DNA of 64,000 nt from contig QCGV01000004.1 of NCBI GenBank assembly GCA_003278145.1, forward strand, positions 1-64,000, given 5' to 3'. This stretch comes from OCS116 cluster bacterium AG-390-A19. GTDB taxonomy: Bacteria; Pseudomonadota; Alphaproteobacteria; MED-G09. The translations under genes were made by a program, and so were the position numbers. Each line of letters starts with the position of its first letter. Position 1 is the stretch's first letter. This document shows, piece after piece, positions 1 to 10,737 of the stretch. The notes beneath the pieces are model-generated. The model saw nothing but the letters and a program-made list of their open reading frames with translations, made no database searches and was not told the DNA's origin.

Positions 1-672
1 AGTACATTTTCCTTTCCCTAAAATTTCTATATTTTTAATTGCCTCGTCAAAAATAGGCTTGAAAGGCTTGCCAATATTAATAACCTCACCACCAATTGAC
101 TCGTATTTTTTTGAAATTGCCCCAGCACATGGAATTAAATCATTACCCCTTTGAACCCAGATATCAGGGTTTGCACATAATAATTTAAGCTTTCTCTCTT
201 TACTCTCTTTAAGTAGAGGCAGATAAGTGTTTTCATCCTCTTCTTCATCATTAAATAATCCTGTAATAAAAATAAAATCAGATTTATCAAAACTTACCCT
301 ATTAACCCCCACACCATCAAAAATCTTCAAATCTCTATCTGGGCCAATATGATAGCAATTCTGACCTAGTGATCCATCGTTTAGTATTTTCTGAGTTAAA
401 TCTCCAGAAGTAATGATTTTATCATAGCAATTTTTTTCTAAACCCATTTTTTCAAGCATCAATGTAATTTCCTCTCCAGGGCGAGGTGCATTAGAAACTA
501 AAATTACGGGATACCCAGTATTTTTTAATTTATATAAACAATCTACGCTCGAATTAAATAATTCTTGACCATTATGAATTACGCCCCAGATATCACAGAC
601 AATAGAGTCGTATTCCTCAAAAACTTCTGAAAAATTATTAATTTTAATAGATTTTTTTATGTCATGGCCCAT
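1..672 (-). CDS. HAD superfamily hydrolase, class IIA (TIGR01459-like), partial (3' end beyond window start)
   Basis: Manual reverse-strand translation from ATG at 672 gives MGHDIKKSIKINNFSEVFEEYDSIVCDIWGVIHNGQ..., with the D-x-W-G-V-x-H-x-G HAD motif. Open to the window edge and absent from the ORF track. Confidence 0.75.
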   Translation of the reverse strand, partial: MGHDIKKSIKINNFSEVFEEYDSIVCDIWGVIHNGQELFNSSVDCLYKLKNTGYPVILVSNAPRPGEEITLMLEKMGLEKNCYDKIITSGDLTQKILNDGSLGQNCYHIGPDRDLKIFDGVGVNRVSFDKSDFIFITGLFNDEEEDENTYLPLLKESKERKLKLLCANPDIWVQRGNDLIPCAGAISKKYESIGGEVINIGKPFKPIFDEAIKNIEILGKGKCT

Positions 673-771
673 ATAATCACTCACTAATATACTGTATCTT
701 ATTCGTCAACTATTGGCTTCATTTAGTTTTTAAGCTCTGCTATTCTAAGAAATGCAATTATAGGAAAAAAA

Positions 772-1536
772 ATGGAATTATTTAATTTATCTGGAAAAAG
801 AGCATTAATTACTGGTTCAACAAAAGGAATAGGCGAAGCAATAGCTAAAAGGTTTGCTGAACATGGTGCTAAAGTTGTTATATCGAGTAGAAAAGAAGAT
901 ATGTGTATAAAAATTAGGGATGAAATTAATAAAGAATTTCCTGATAGTGCTATTTCAATTCCATGTAATATTAATGAAAAAAATCAATTAGAAAATCTTG
1001 TAAATGAAACAAATTCAAATTTTGGAGGGATAGATATTTTAGTTTGTAATGCTGCGTTAAATCCTTTTTTTGGATCTTCTATGGATATACCTGATGATGC
1101 TTTTGATAAAATTTTAAGTGCAAATATTAAATCTAATCATTGGCTATCTAATATGGTGCTACCACAAATGATAGAAAGAAAAGGAGGTTCAATAATAGTT
1201 GTATCATCTATAGGTGGTTTAAAAGGATCTGAAATGTTAGGAGCCTATAGTATTTCGAAAGCAGCTGATATGCAGTTAATAAGAAATATAGCTGTTGAAC
1301 AAGGACCAAATAACATTAGGGCAAATTGTATTTCCCCGGGAATTATAAAAACTAGATTTGCAAAAGCTTTATGGGATAACCCTGAAATTTTACAAAACAC
1401 CACATCTAAAGCCCCTTTAAGAAGAATTGGTGTTCCAGATGAAGTTGCTGGAGCAGCAATATTTTTAGCAAGTGATGCAGGATCCTTTACGACTGGTCAA
1501 AATATTGTAATAGATGGGGGCGTAACAATCGCTTAA
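772..1536 (+). CDS. SDR family oxidoreductase
   Basis: TGSTKGIG cofactor motif, NAALN, YSISK catalytic motif, C-terminal GQNIVIDGG. Confidence 0.9.
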   Translation: MELFNLSGKRALITGSTKGIGEAIAKRFAEHGAKVVISSRKEDMCIKIRDEINKEFPDSAISIPCNINEKNQLENLVNETNSNFGGIDILVCNAALNPFFGSSMDIPDDAFDKILSANIKSNHWLSNMVLPQMIERKGGSIIVVSSIGGLKGSEMLGAYSISKAADMQLIRNIAVEQGPNNIRANCISPGIIKTRFAKALWDNPEILQNTTSKAPLRRIGVPDEVAGAAIFLASDAGSFTTGQNIVIDGGVTIA

Positions 1537-1539
1537 AAG

Positions 1540-2568
1540 ATGAATATTCTAATTCTTGGAAAAAAGGGAGAGGCAATCCAAAGAGATCTTCAGGAAAATC
1601 TTGATGAATCTTGGACAATATATAATTGGAATCCTGGAGAAAGCGAAGTTGATTTATCAAATCTACTTGATAAAGCAGATATTGCAATAACTGGATCTGA
1701 TGCACTGATTTATGGAGGTATTTTCAAATTTATATCTTCAGCAAAAAATCTAAAACTTTTACAAATACCATTTGCTGGAGTTGACTGGCTTAACCCTCAA
1801 CTAATTCCAAAAAATTTGATGGTTGCGAATGCCTCTGGCCATGAAATAGCAATGTCAGAATATATTATAAGTTGTGTTATGAGCTTAAGTATAGACCTCT
1901 TGGCAACTCACAATGATTTCAAATCCGGTTCATGGAAAAAAACTGGAACTTTATCAGATCCTAAAAGTATGCATGGTGAAGTTTTTGGTAAAAAAATAGG
2001 TATAATTGGGTATGGTCAGATTGGTATTGAAACAGCAATAAGAGCAAAATCTCTTGGAATGAAAACATATGGTCTCAATAGAACTAAAAGAAACAATACT
2101 CCCAAGTATCTTGATTGGCATGGTTCATCAGATCAACTAGATTTTATTTTAAAAGAAAGTGATTTTTTAGTTTTAGCCTGTGACCTCAATAAAAGTACTA
2201 GAGGTCTTATTAATAAGAAGACATTGTCACTAATGAAAGAAACCTCTTATATAATAAATGTTGCAAGAGGAGATGTTTGTGAAGAAGAGGATCTTTTTCT
2301 TGCCCTCAAAAACAGGGAAATCGCTGGTGCAGCAATTGATACTTGGTGGATATACCCTGATAGACCAAAAGCTGGTGGTACACCAGAAAAAGAGCCTAGA
2401 CCATCTGATTTTCCTTTTCATAAACTAGACAATATAATAATGACTCCTCATAATTCAGCTCATACTCAAGAGTCGGATATAAGAAGATCTAAGTCAATTT
2501 TAGATAATTTATTAGATTTTAAAAAAGGAAAAAAACCATCAGGATTTGTTTTTTACGGAAATAAATAA
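1540..2568 (+). CDS. D-isomer-specific 2-hydroxyacid dehydrogenase
   Basis: GKKIGIIGYGQIGIETA Rossmann motif, NVARGDVCEEEDL, TPHNSAHT. Confidence 0.88.
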   Translation: MNILILGKKGEAIQRDLQENLDESWTIYNWNPGESEVDLSNLLDKADIAITGSDALIYGGIFKFISSAKNLKLLQIPFAGVDWLNPQLIPKNLMVANASGHEIAMSEYIISCVMSLSIDLLATHNDFKSGSWKKTGTLSDPKSMHGEVFGKKIGIIGYGQIGIETAIRAKSLGMKTYGLNRTKRNNTPKYLDWHGSSDQLDFILKESDFLVLACDLNKSTRGLINKKTLSLMKETSYIINVARGDVCEEEDLFLALKNREIAGAAIDTWWIYPDRPKAGGTPEKEPRPSDFPFHKLDNIIMTPHNSAHTQESDIRRSKSILDNLLDFKKGKKPSGFVFYGNK

Positions 2569-2602
2569 AATTTTATGATAATGTTTTATAAAGAGAGAAA
2601 AA

Positions 2603-2824
2603 ATGACAGAAGAAAACGATAAGAAAACAGATAGAATAACAGTCTTAGCAGAGGATTTTACTCCTGCAGCCATGGAATTTCATAGAAAAAATATGAGCGC
2701 ACGTGGTTATCGAATGGAAGGAACAATAGTACCCAGAAAATTCCAAATGATAAGCGGTGTTGAGGATGCAAAAGACTTATTTGATGGCAAAGAATACTAC
2801 GCCGTTACTTTTGTAAAAGAATAA
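2603..2824 (+). CDS. small conserved hypothetical protein (73 aa)
   Basis: Complete ORF, short spacing and same strand as upstream genes. No family recognised. Confidence 0.6.
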   Translation: MTEENDKKTDRITVLAEDFTPAAMEFHRKNMSARGYRMEGTIVPRKFQMISGVEDAKDLFDGKEYYAVTFVKE

Positions 2825-2825
2825 C

Positions 2826-3572
2826 TTATTCTAAAATCTTACTTTTTAAAATATTTATAGTATCGCTATTCAATTTTAACTCTTCAATTACAAAATCCTC
2901 AATTGTTTCATGCGTCGAGTAGATCTCTTTAAATGCAGCATTTATGTAATCAACCCTTGCTTCAAATAGAGGTTTTAATTTTTCTGATGCAGTATCTCTC
3001 CATTCTTCAGTTACTATTGGACCCTTAAAAAATTTATTAGTTAATAAATAATCTTCAACTATAATTTCTTTTTTAACCCCTAATAAGCCTAAAAATAAAA
3101 GAGCTCCAAAACCGGTTCTATCTTTACCAGCAAAACAATGAAAAACTAGCGGGATTTCACCAAAAGCAATTAAATTGATAAAATCTCGATATTTTTTCTT
3201 ATGCTGATGAACATACAAAATATAATGATGTTGCATTTCTTTAGCCATTTCTTCACTGGTAACACCATCTTTTGTTGATAATTCCCTTAGATCTTTAGTA
3301 CCTAATGTTTTAATGGGTATATGTTTTAGAGCTGGTATAGAATTTCCTGAAAAAGGCGATGGAAATTCATCAAGCTCATTGTCGCTTCTTAAATCACAAA
3401 CAGTTTTAATACCGATTTCATTAATTTTTTTTAAATCTATATCAGTTAAATGAGATAAGTTATCTGAACGATAAATAACTCCATACTTTAGTCTCATACC
3501 ATCCTCGGTTTCATATCCACCCAGGTCTCTGAAGTTTGAAGCACCTATTAAATTAATGTGTCTATCTATCAT
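2826..3572 (-). CDS. tyrosine/serine protein phosphatase family protein
   Basis: N-terminal NFRDLGGYET and P-loop HCFAGKDRTG (CX5R). Confidence 0.88.
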   Translation of the reverse strand: MIDRHINLIGASNFRDLGGYETEDGMRLKYGVIYRSDNLSHLTDIDLKKINEIGIKTVCDLRSDNELDEFPSPFSGNSIPALKHIPIKTLGTKDLRELSTKDGVTSEEMAKEMQHHYILYVHQHKKKYRDFINLIAFGEIPLVFHCFAGKDRTGFGALLFLGLLGVKKEIIVEDYLLTNKFFKGPIVTEEWRDTASEKLKPLFEARVDYINAAFKEIYSTHETIEDFVIEELKLNSDTINILKSKILE

Positions 3573-3597
3573 TGTTTTTAAATAATTAAGAAAATTA

Positions 3598-4056
3598 TTA
3601 TTTAATCATTGCTTTACGCATAGAGTCATAATCATCGAAAGCTGAAAATGAATCAATTTTTCCATTTTTTATAGTAAACATATGTAAAGCTAATGTTTCT
3701 AAGTTATCAGCTGTCATTTTATGAAGAACATAAACAGTACTTCCTGTTTGTGTTTTTACTGTATCGATGTTTTGAATTTCTAATTTAAAGTTTGGCCAAA
3801 ATTTAGGTATTACTTCAAAAACATTTTTTATTGTGGCTTCAGTCCCAATGTGGATACCAGAATGGGGTAATTTACCATAAATAGAAAATTTAAGATCATC
3901 TGAATGTAATTTTGACCAAGCATCGATGTCGCCTGAGGCAAAAGTTGAGTAAGCCATTCTAACAATTTCTTCGCTAGAAAAGTCATTTACCTTATGATGA
4001 CCGGCGTTTAATGAAATCGATGTTGTTATTAAAAATAGAAATATTAACTTCTTCAT
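3598..4056 (-). CDS. exported SnoaL/NTF2-like protein
   Basis: N-terminal signal peptide (MKKLIFLFLITTSISLNA) followed by an NTF2-like pattern (YSTFASGDIDAWSKLHSDDLKF). Confidence 0.7.
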   Translation of the reverse strand: MKKLIFLFLITTSISLNAGHHKVNDFSSEEIVRMAYSTFASGDIDAWSKLHSDDLKFSIYGKLPHSGIHIGTEATIKNVFEVIPKFWPNFKLEIQNIDTVKTQTGSTVYVLHKMTADNLETLALHMFTIKNGKIDSFSAFDDYDSMRKAMIK

Positions 4057-4081
4057 AATGCCTCCTTTATATTAAGCCTAA

Positions 4082-4158
4082 TGGTAGCGGGGGAGGGATT
4101 TGAACCCCCGACACGCGGATTATGATTCCGCTGCTCTAACCAACTGAGCTACCCCGCC
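4082..4158 (-). tRNA. tRNA-Met (CAT anticodon, elongator type), CCA encoded
   Basis: Reverse complement GGCGGGGTAGCTCAGTTGGTTAGAGCAGCGGAATCATAATCCGCGTGTCGGGGGTTCAAATCCCTCCCCCGCTACCA folds as a cloverleaf; anticodon loop ATCATAA. Confidence 0.95.
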
Positions 4159-4196
4159 ACAAGTATTCATCCATTAATGCTGTAAATTACCAGATG

Positions 4197-5327
4197 TCAA
4201 GATAAGCGATTGTCATATATCCATCCACCACCTAAAACCCTTGAACTATTTTCAATATCATAAAATACACAGGCCTGACCAGGTGATATCCCCTCTCTTA
4301 AACCAGTATCTAATTTAACACTAATATTTCTCCCTTTCGAGATTATATCTGCATTTTCAAGATCAAGAGTTGATCCAACCTTAACTTTAACCCTATGAGT
4401 TTTATCAGCAAATTGTCCATCGCCCAACCAATTTATATCTTTGATGTATAAAGTTTCTTTCTTAAGATCATCTTTAGTACCTACAGTAACATCATAAGTA
4501 GATGGATTGATATCAATTACATATAAAGGTTCGCCGATTGCTATTCCTAAACCCCTTCTCTGACCAATAGTAAAATTAATAATTCCATCATGTTTTGCTA
4601 GTACTTCTCCTGCTTTAGAGATAATTCTACCTTTCTTATGCCCATTAGGGTTTAATTTTTTTAAGATATTTGAATAATCACCATCCGGAACAAAACATAT
4701 GTCCTGGCTATCAGGCTTTTCTGAAACAACAAGTCCAATATCTTTTGCTATTTTACGAATTTCTAATTTTGTAAAACCCCCTAAAGGAAATCTTAAAAAA
4801 TTTAATTGTTCTTTTGTAGTTTTAAAAAGAAAATAGCTTTGGTCTCTCTCGATATCCTTCGCCCTATACATTTCTCTTCCATTTTTACCTTCTACTGATT
4901 TTATGTAATGTCCTGTAACTAATGCATCAGCATTAAGATCCTTTGCTACATTAAATAAATCTTCAAACTTGATTTTTTCATTACATAAAACACATGGTAT
5001 TGGCGTCTCACCTTTTTCATATGATAATGCAAAATCTTTTATGACTTTCTCTTTAAAAATTTTTTCATAATCTAAAACGTAATGGGGAATTTTTAGTGAC
5101 GATGCTACTTTTTTTGCATCGTGAATATCCTGGCCAGCACAACAAGAGCCTTTCTTCTTTGGTGAAGTACTATCATCATAAAGCTGAAGTGTTATTCCAA
5201 TAGTTTCATAGCCAGAGGCTTTTACAAGAGCAGCAGCTACGGAAGAGTCAACTCCACCGGACATTGCCACAATAACTCGTGCTTTCTTAGTTTTTTTATT
5301 AATGCCTAAATCTACTTTTGGTATCAT
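4197..5327 (-). CDS. mnmA: tRNA 2-thiouridine(34) synthase MnmA
   Basis: VAMSGGVDSSVAA PP-loop, TPIPCVLCNEKIKF, DSQDICFV, GQRRGLGIA. Confidence 0.96.
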   Translation of the reverse strand: MIPKVDLGINKKTKKARVIVAMSGGVDSSVAAALVKASGYETIGITLQLYDDSTSPKKKGSCCAGQDIHDAKKVASSLKIPHYVLDYEKIFKEKVIKDFALSYEKGETPIPCVLCNEKIKFEDLFNVAKDLNADALVTGHYIKSVEGKNGREMYRAKDIERDQSYFLFKTTKEQLNFLRFPLGGFTKLEIRKIAKDIGLVVSEKPDSQDICFVPDGDYSNILKKLNPNGHKKGRIISKAGEVLAKHDGIINFTIGQRRGLGIAIGEPLYVIDINPSTYDVTVGTKDDLKKETLYIKDINWLGDGQFADKTHRVKVKVGSTLDLENADIISKGRNISVKLDTGLREGISPGQACVFYDIENSSRVLGGGWIYDNRLS

Positions 5328-5434
5328 AAGAATTAAATATAAAAATTATTCAATTAATGCAATTAATTAAGGCTTAAAATAATACTTTTAATTATTTAAT
5401 TTCATTTATTTCTTATAGTTATTATAATTTTTAT

Positions 5435-6214
5435 ATGTTTCAAAAAAATATTTTATCTGAATTAATTAAAATCTCATATGAAGCAGGGATATTAATTATG
5501 GATATTTATAATCACGATTTTAAAGTTTATCATAAAAATGATAACTCACCTGTTACAATTGCAGATAAAAAAGCTGAACAGTTTATCTTAGAAAAATTAA
5601 ATGAATTGTTTCCTGGTATTCCAGTCATATCAGAGGAAGCTTATTCAAATAACTTTTTACCAAATTATGATAATGAATTTTTTCTTGTTGACCCTTTGGA
5701 TGGAACAAAAGAATTTGTGAAAAAAAATGATGAATTTACTGTTAATATTGCATATGTAAAAGATGGAATTACGCAAATTGGTTTCATAAATGTACCAGCA
5801 AAAAATAAAATTTTTTTTAATGATGAAAAAAACTCTTATTTAATAAATACAAAAGATAAAAATCAGTTATCATTTGATGATGCTAAAAAAATTAAAGTTA
5901 ACCTCGAAAAAGAAAAAAAATTAATTGCTACAATCAGCAGATCACATAAAAGTAAGGAGACTGAAAATTATTTAAAAGATTATGATATAGAAAAAATTAA
6001 CTATATTGGATCTTCTTATAAATTTTGTTTAATTTCATCGGGAGAAGCAGATATATATCCCCGTATGTCGACGACATGTGAATGGGATACAGCAGCAGGT
6101 CATGCAATTTTAAAAAAGGCTGGAGGCAATGTTACTTTGTTAAATGGGGAAGAACTTAGATATGGCTTCAAAGAAAACAGCTTCAAAAATCCATATTTTG
6201 TTGCAAAAAATTAA
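5435..6214 (+). CDS. cysQ: 3'(2'),5'-bisphosphate nucleotidase (CysQ family)
   Basis: ISEEA, VDPLDGTKEF, and CEWDTAAGHAIL inositol-phosphatase-family motifs. Confidence 0.88.
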   Translation: MFQKNILSELIKISYEAGILIMDIYNHDFKVYHKNDNSPVTIADKKAEQFILEKLNELFPGIPVISEEAYSNNFLPNYDNEFFLVDPLDGTKEFVKKNDEFTVNIAYVKDGITQIGFINVPAKNKIFFNDEKNSYLINTKDKNQLSFDDAKKIKVNLEKEKKLIATISRSHKSKETENYLKDYDIEKINYIGSSYKFCLISSGEADIYPRMSTTCEWDTAAGHAILKKAGGNVTLLNGEELRYGFKENSFKNPYFVAKN

Positions 6215-6272
6215 TAAAAATAGGCTAGATTTAAGAAAATAATTAAATTAGCATAATTTAATTTTGGGGTAA

Positions 6273-8498
6273 TTGGGAGTAGCAATGAGTCATCCGAGCT
6301 TAGGAAAAAAAACAGCAGTCTTTATAAATATAATTATAATTTTTATTCTTACATTTGCTATTTTAATTCAAACTGCATCAATAAATGAACCTGAAGTAAA
6401 GAAGAATATCCCACTACCAAAGACAGATAAATTAAGTTTAATTGGCGATATAGATACTCAAAGAATTATCAATACTGATAGTGAGCCTAATAATTGGTTA
6501 TCTCATGGAAGAAATTATGAAGAGCAAAGATATTCAATTCTTGAAGATATAAATAAAGAAAATATCAATAAATTAGAGCTTGCTTGGTCATTTGATATGA
6601 ATAGCACAAGAGCATTGGAGGCAACACCGATTGTTGATAATGGTGTAATGTTTCTTACTAGTGAATGGAGTATTGTATACGCAATTAATGCTGAAACTGG
6701 AAAAAAGATTTGGAGTTATGATCCATTGGTTCCAAGGTCTTGGGGAAGAAAAGCCTGTTGTGATGTTGTAAACAGAGGTGTGGCAGTCTGGAAAGGTAAT
6801 GTTTTTTTTGCGAGTCTTGATGGAAGATTAATTAAACTTAACGCTAAAACCGGAGAATTAGTTTGGGAGGTAAATACATTAATTGATAGAGATAAAGACT
6901 ATACAATTACAGGAGCACCAAGAGTTGCAAATGATAAGATATTTATAGGAAACGGAGGAGCTGAATACGGGGTTAGAGGCTATGTTTCTGCATATGACAC
7001 ATCTAATGGTGATTTAATATGGCGATTTTACACAGTTCCAGGAGACCCTTCCCTTCCATTTGAACATCCTGAGTTAAAAGAAGCAGTAAAAACTTGGAAA
7101 GGTGGGGAATGGTGGAAAATTGGTGGAGGTGGAACCGTTTGGAATTCAATAGTTTATGATCCAGACTTTAATAATTTATACATTGGGGTTGGAAACGGAT
7201 CTCCTTGGACAAGAGTTATAAGATCACCAGGAGGAGGAGATAATCTTTTTCTCTCTTCTATAGTCGCTCTAAATGCAGATACAGGTGAAATGAAATGGTA
7301 CTACCAAACAACACCAGGTGATAATTGGGACTATACTGCAACACAAGATATAATGCTTGCAGAAATAGAGGTAGATGGCGCTGAGAGAAAAGTTCTTATG
7401 CAAGCGCCTAAAAATGGTTTCTTTTATGTCCTTGATAGAAATAATGGAGAGCTTTTAAGGGCACATAAATATACTGAAGTAAATTGGGCAACTCATGTAG
7501 ATATGGAAACTGGGAGACCTGTCGAAAATCCAGAAAAGGATTATACAAATGAAAAACAATGGATTCTTCCTGGAGCACTTGGTGGACACAATTGGCAAGC
7601 TATGTCTTATGATCCAGAATTGGGATTGGTTTTTATTCCTGAACAAAAATCAACAACAATTTACAAAATGACAGAGGAATGGCAACAAACAGGAAAAATT
7701 AAATACAAAGCAAATTCTTGGAATACAGGTATTGAAATTGCAAAATATTTAGATTTAGCACTTACAACATTAGATGCTCCAATAGGGACAGGATCGTTAA
7801 AGGCTTTCAATCCAATATCTGGTGAGACAGAATGGGAAGTAAAATATCCTCAGCATTGGAATGGTGGAACATTATCAACAAAATCAGGCATAACATTTCA
7901 AGGAAACGGGATGGGATTCTTAAATGCTTTTGACTCGTCTACTGGAGAAATTTTGTGGTCAAAAGATATTCAAACCAGCATGATTGCTCCTCCAGTAACT
8001 TACAAAATTAAGAATGAACAATATGTTGTTATTCTTGCTGGTACAGGTGGAGGTAATAATCATGGTGGTGATACACTAGGTTTTCATACAGAACATATGG
8101 CCTCACTTAAATATGGAAATGAAGGAAGGCTTTTGGCTTTTAAAATAAATGGAAAAGAGTCACTTCCAAGGTTGGATTTACTTGATAGAACAATTCCTAA
8201 ACAGCCTGAAATATCATCCACCGAATTTGAAATATCAAGAGGAAAAGAATTGTACGGTGAATATTGTGCTTTTTGTCATGGAACTGCTGTCAGGTCTGGG
8301 CCAGCCCTACCTGATCTAAGAATGATGAGTAATGATAGTCACGAGTTATTTAATGAAATTGTTTACAATGGAATTTACAGTGAGAATGGAATGACAGCAT
8401 TTTCTGATGTTATTTCCAAAAATGATGTAAAAAATATTTATCATTACATAATTGACACAGCTAAAAACGATCGTAAAATCCAACAAGGTATTGAATAA
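6273..8498 (+). CDS. PQQ-dependent quinohemoprotein dehydrogenase (methanol/ethanol type) with C-terminal cytochrome c domain
   Basis: Beta-propeller W-motifs, vicinal Cys (KACCDVVNRG), GDNWDYTATQD active-site region, C-terminal YCAFCHG heme c motif, N-terminal TM segment. Confidence 0.92.
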   Translation: MGVAMSHPSLGKKTAVFINIIIIFILTFAILIQTASINEPEVKKNIPLPKTDKLSLIGDIDTQRIINTDSEPNNWLSHGRNYEEQRYSILEDINKENINKLELAWSFDMNSTRALEATPIVDNGVMFLTSEWSIVYAINAETGKKIWSYDPLVPRSWGRKACCDVVNRGVAVWKGNVFFASLDGRLIKLNAKTGELVWEVNTLIDRDKDYTITGAPRVANDKIFIGNGGAEYGVRGYVSAYDTSNGDLIWRFYTVPGDPSLPFEHPELKEAVKTWKGGEWWKIGGGGTVWNSIVYDPDFNNLYIGVGNGSPWTRVIRSPGGGDNLFLSSIVALNADTGEMKWYYQTTPGDNWDYTATQDIMLAEIEVDGAERKVLMQAPKNGFFYVLDRNNGELLRAHKYTEVNWATHVDMETGRPVENPEKDYTNEKQWILPGALGGHNWQAMSYDPELGLVFIPEQKSTTIYKMTEEWQQTGKIKYKANSWNTGIEIAKYLDLALTTLDAPIGTGSLKAFNPISGETEWEVKYPQHWNGGTLSTKSGITFQGNGMGFLNAFDSSTGEILWSKDIQTSMIAPPVTYKIKNEQYVVILAGTGGGNNHGGDTLGFHTEHMASLKYGNEGRLLAFKINGKESLPRLDLLDRTIPKQPEISSTEFEISRGKELYGEYCAFCHGTAVRSGPALPDLRMMSNDSHELFNEIVYNGIYSENGMTAFSDVISKNDVKNIYHYIIDTAKNDRKIQQGIE

Positions 8499-8520
8499 CA
8501 AATTTAAGAGAAAGTAGATC

Positions 8521-10737
8521 ATGAAACATCCTTCCTTAAGCAGAAAAACAGCAATAATTATTAATATACTTTTATTATTAATTTTAATTATATTGACTAC
8601 ACTAGGCTCATATTCTTTAAAAAAAGAAACTCAGAATAGTAATAATCAAATCAAAAGTAATATTGCTAAAGAAGAAATTATTGGAAATATTAATCAATCT
8701 AGAATTATTAATGCTGATAATGAGCCTCATAATTGGCTTGCCCATGGAAGAGATTATTATGAACAAAGATACTCACCTCTTGATCAAATTAATACTAAAA
8801 CAATTAAAGATTTAGAACTTGAATGGTCTCTCGATATGGGCACCACTAGAGGACTAGAAGCAACTCCAATAGTTGATAATGGAATAATGTTTGTTTCAAG
8901 TACTTGGAGTGTTGTTCATGCAGTGGATGCAAAAACAGGTGAAGAATTATGGGTTTATGATCCTAATGTTCCAAGGAGTTGGGCAAGAAAGGTATGTTGC
9001 GATGTCGTAAACAGAGGTGTAGCTGTTTGGAAAGGAAAAGTCTTTTTTGGTACCATTGATGGTAGGCTCATAAGTTTAGATTCTAAAACCGGTGAAGTTA
9101 TATGGGAAATCAATACACTAATTGATAAAGAGAAAGACTATACAATAACTGGAGCACCTAGAATTGCTAATGGAAAAGTTTTTATTGGTAATGGCGGCGC
9201 CGATATGGGCGGTGTAAGAGGATATGTTTCAGCATATAATACTGATAATGGTAATTTAGAATGGCGTTTTTATACTGTTCCTGGGGATCCCTCGCTTCCA
9301 TTTGAACACCCTGAACTTGAAATGGCTGCAAAGACTTGGACCGGCCAATGGTGGACTATGGGCGGTGGTGGAACTGTATGGAATTCAATAGTTTATGACC
9401 CTGAATTCAATCAAGTATATATAGGTACAGGGAATGGTTCTCCTTGGAATCAACAGATACGCTCTCCTGAAGGAGGAGATAATTTATTTCTCTCATCAAT
9501 TGTTGCTTTAGATGCTGATAGCGGAAAAATGAAATGGTTTTATCAAACAACTCCTGAAGAAAGATGGGATTATACTGCCACACAAGATATAATGTTAGCT
9601 GAAATTTTGGTTGACGGATCTAAAAGAAAGGTTCTTATGCAAGCACCAAAAAATGGCTTTTTTTATGTATTAGATAGAGAAACAGGTGAGCTTCTAAGAG
9701 CAAATAATTATGTCAGAACAAATTGGGCTTCTCACGTTGATTTAAAAACAGGTAGACCGGTTCTTAATCCTGATAAGGATTATTATAAGAAAGCCGAATG
9801 GATTTTACCAGGTACATACGGAGGTCATGGTTGGCAAGCTATGTCTTATGACCCTAAGCAAGGTTTAGTTTTTATACCAACTATGGAAATTGTTGCTGTT
9901 CATAAAGTTAAAGAGTCATATTCAAAAACAGGTCTTTACAAAATGCAGCCTCAAACTGTCAATACTGGGACTGAATTCAATTTATGGGGAACAGTACCCG
10001 ATATGTCTGATGGAGAGAGTATACCTCCAATTACGGGTGAATTAATTGCCTTTGATCCAATTACTGGTGAAACTAAATGGTCAATTCAGCATGACCAATT
10101 TTGGAATGGTGGTCCACTTACCACTGCAGGAAATATTGTTTTTCAAGGAAATGCATCTGGTTTTTTTGAAGCATATGACTCTCGGAACGGTAAATTAATT
10201 TGGTCAAAAAATGCTTACATAGGAATTATGGCTCCTCCTATAACATTTATGATTGATGGTGAGCAATATATAAGCATTCTTGCTGGTGATGGAGGATCTA
10301 GTAATTTTCTTGGTGACAATTTTGGCGAATGGAGAGGTAAACTTGCCTCTATAAAATATGGTAATAATGGAAAACTTTTGACATTCAAATTAGGTGGTAG
10401 ATCTAAAATAGAACAAATTCCTGAAAGAGATTTAACAATACCTGAACAGCCAATCTTAAATGCAAGTATGGAGGATATAAAGGCTGGTGAAGATATCTAT
10501 GCAAACTATTGTGCGATTTGTCATGGTAGTGGTGTTCATGGGAAAACGATAGCTGATTTAAGGTATATGGATTCTTTCACACATGAAAACTTTAAAGAAA
10601 TTGTCTTAAATGGATTATATGAAGAAAATGGTATGAAAGGTTTTTCGGATATACTGGATGAGAAAAATATTTTTGAAGTTCACTCATACATTGTTGATGT
10701 TGCTACAAAAGAAAGAGAAAAAAATATAAATAATTAG
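8521..10737 (+). CDS. PQQ-dependent quinohemoprotein dehydrogenase, tandem paralogue
   Basis: Closely similar to the preceding ORF along its length; KVCCDVVNRG, ERWDYTATQD, YCAICHG. Confidence 0.92.
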   Translation: MKHPSLSRKTAIIINILLLLILIILTTLGSYSLKKETQNSNNQIKSNIAKEEIIGNINQSRIINADNEPHNWLAHGRDYYEQRYSPLDQINTKTIKDLELEWSLDMGTTRGLEATPIVDNGIMFVSSTWSVVHAVDAKTGEELWVYDPNVPRSWARKVCCDVVNRGVAVWKGKVFFGTIDGRLISLDSKTGEVIWEINTLIDKEKDYTITGAPRIANGKVFIGNGGADMGGVRGYVSAYNTDNGNLEWRFYTVPGDPSLPFEHPELEMAAKTWTGQWWTMGGGGTVWNSIVYDPEFNQVYIGTGNGSPWNQQIRSPEGGDNLFLSSIVALDADSGKMKWFYQTTPEERWDYTATQDIMLAEILVDGSKRKVLMQAPKNGFFYVLDRETGELLRANNYVRTNWASHVDLKTGRPVLNPDKDYYKKAEWILPGTYGGHGWQAMSYDPKQGLVFIPTMEIVAVHKVKESYSKTGLYKMQPQTVNTGTEFNLWGTVPDMSDGESIPPITGELIAFDPITGETKWSIQHDQFWNGGPLTTAGNIVFQGNASGFFEAYDSRNGKLIWSKNAYIGIMAPPITFMIDGEQYISILAGDGGSSNFLGDNFGEWRGKLASIKYGNNGKLLTFKLGGRSKIEQIPERDLTIPEQPILNASMEDIKAGEDIYANYCAICHGSGVHGKTIADLRYMDSFTHENFKEIVLNGLYEENGMKGFSDILDEKNIFEVHSYIVDVATKEREKNINN

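Noticed and set aside
6273-10737. Lanthanide-dependent (XoxF-like) dehydrogenases
   Set aside because: The residue two after the catalytic Asp is Thr (WDYTATQ), not the Asp expected for lanthanide coordination.
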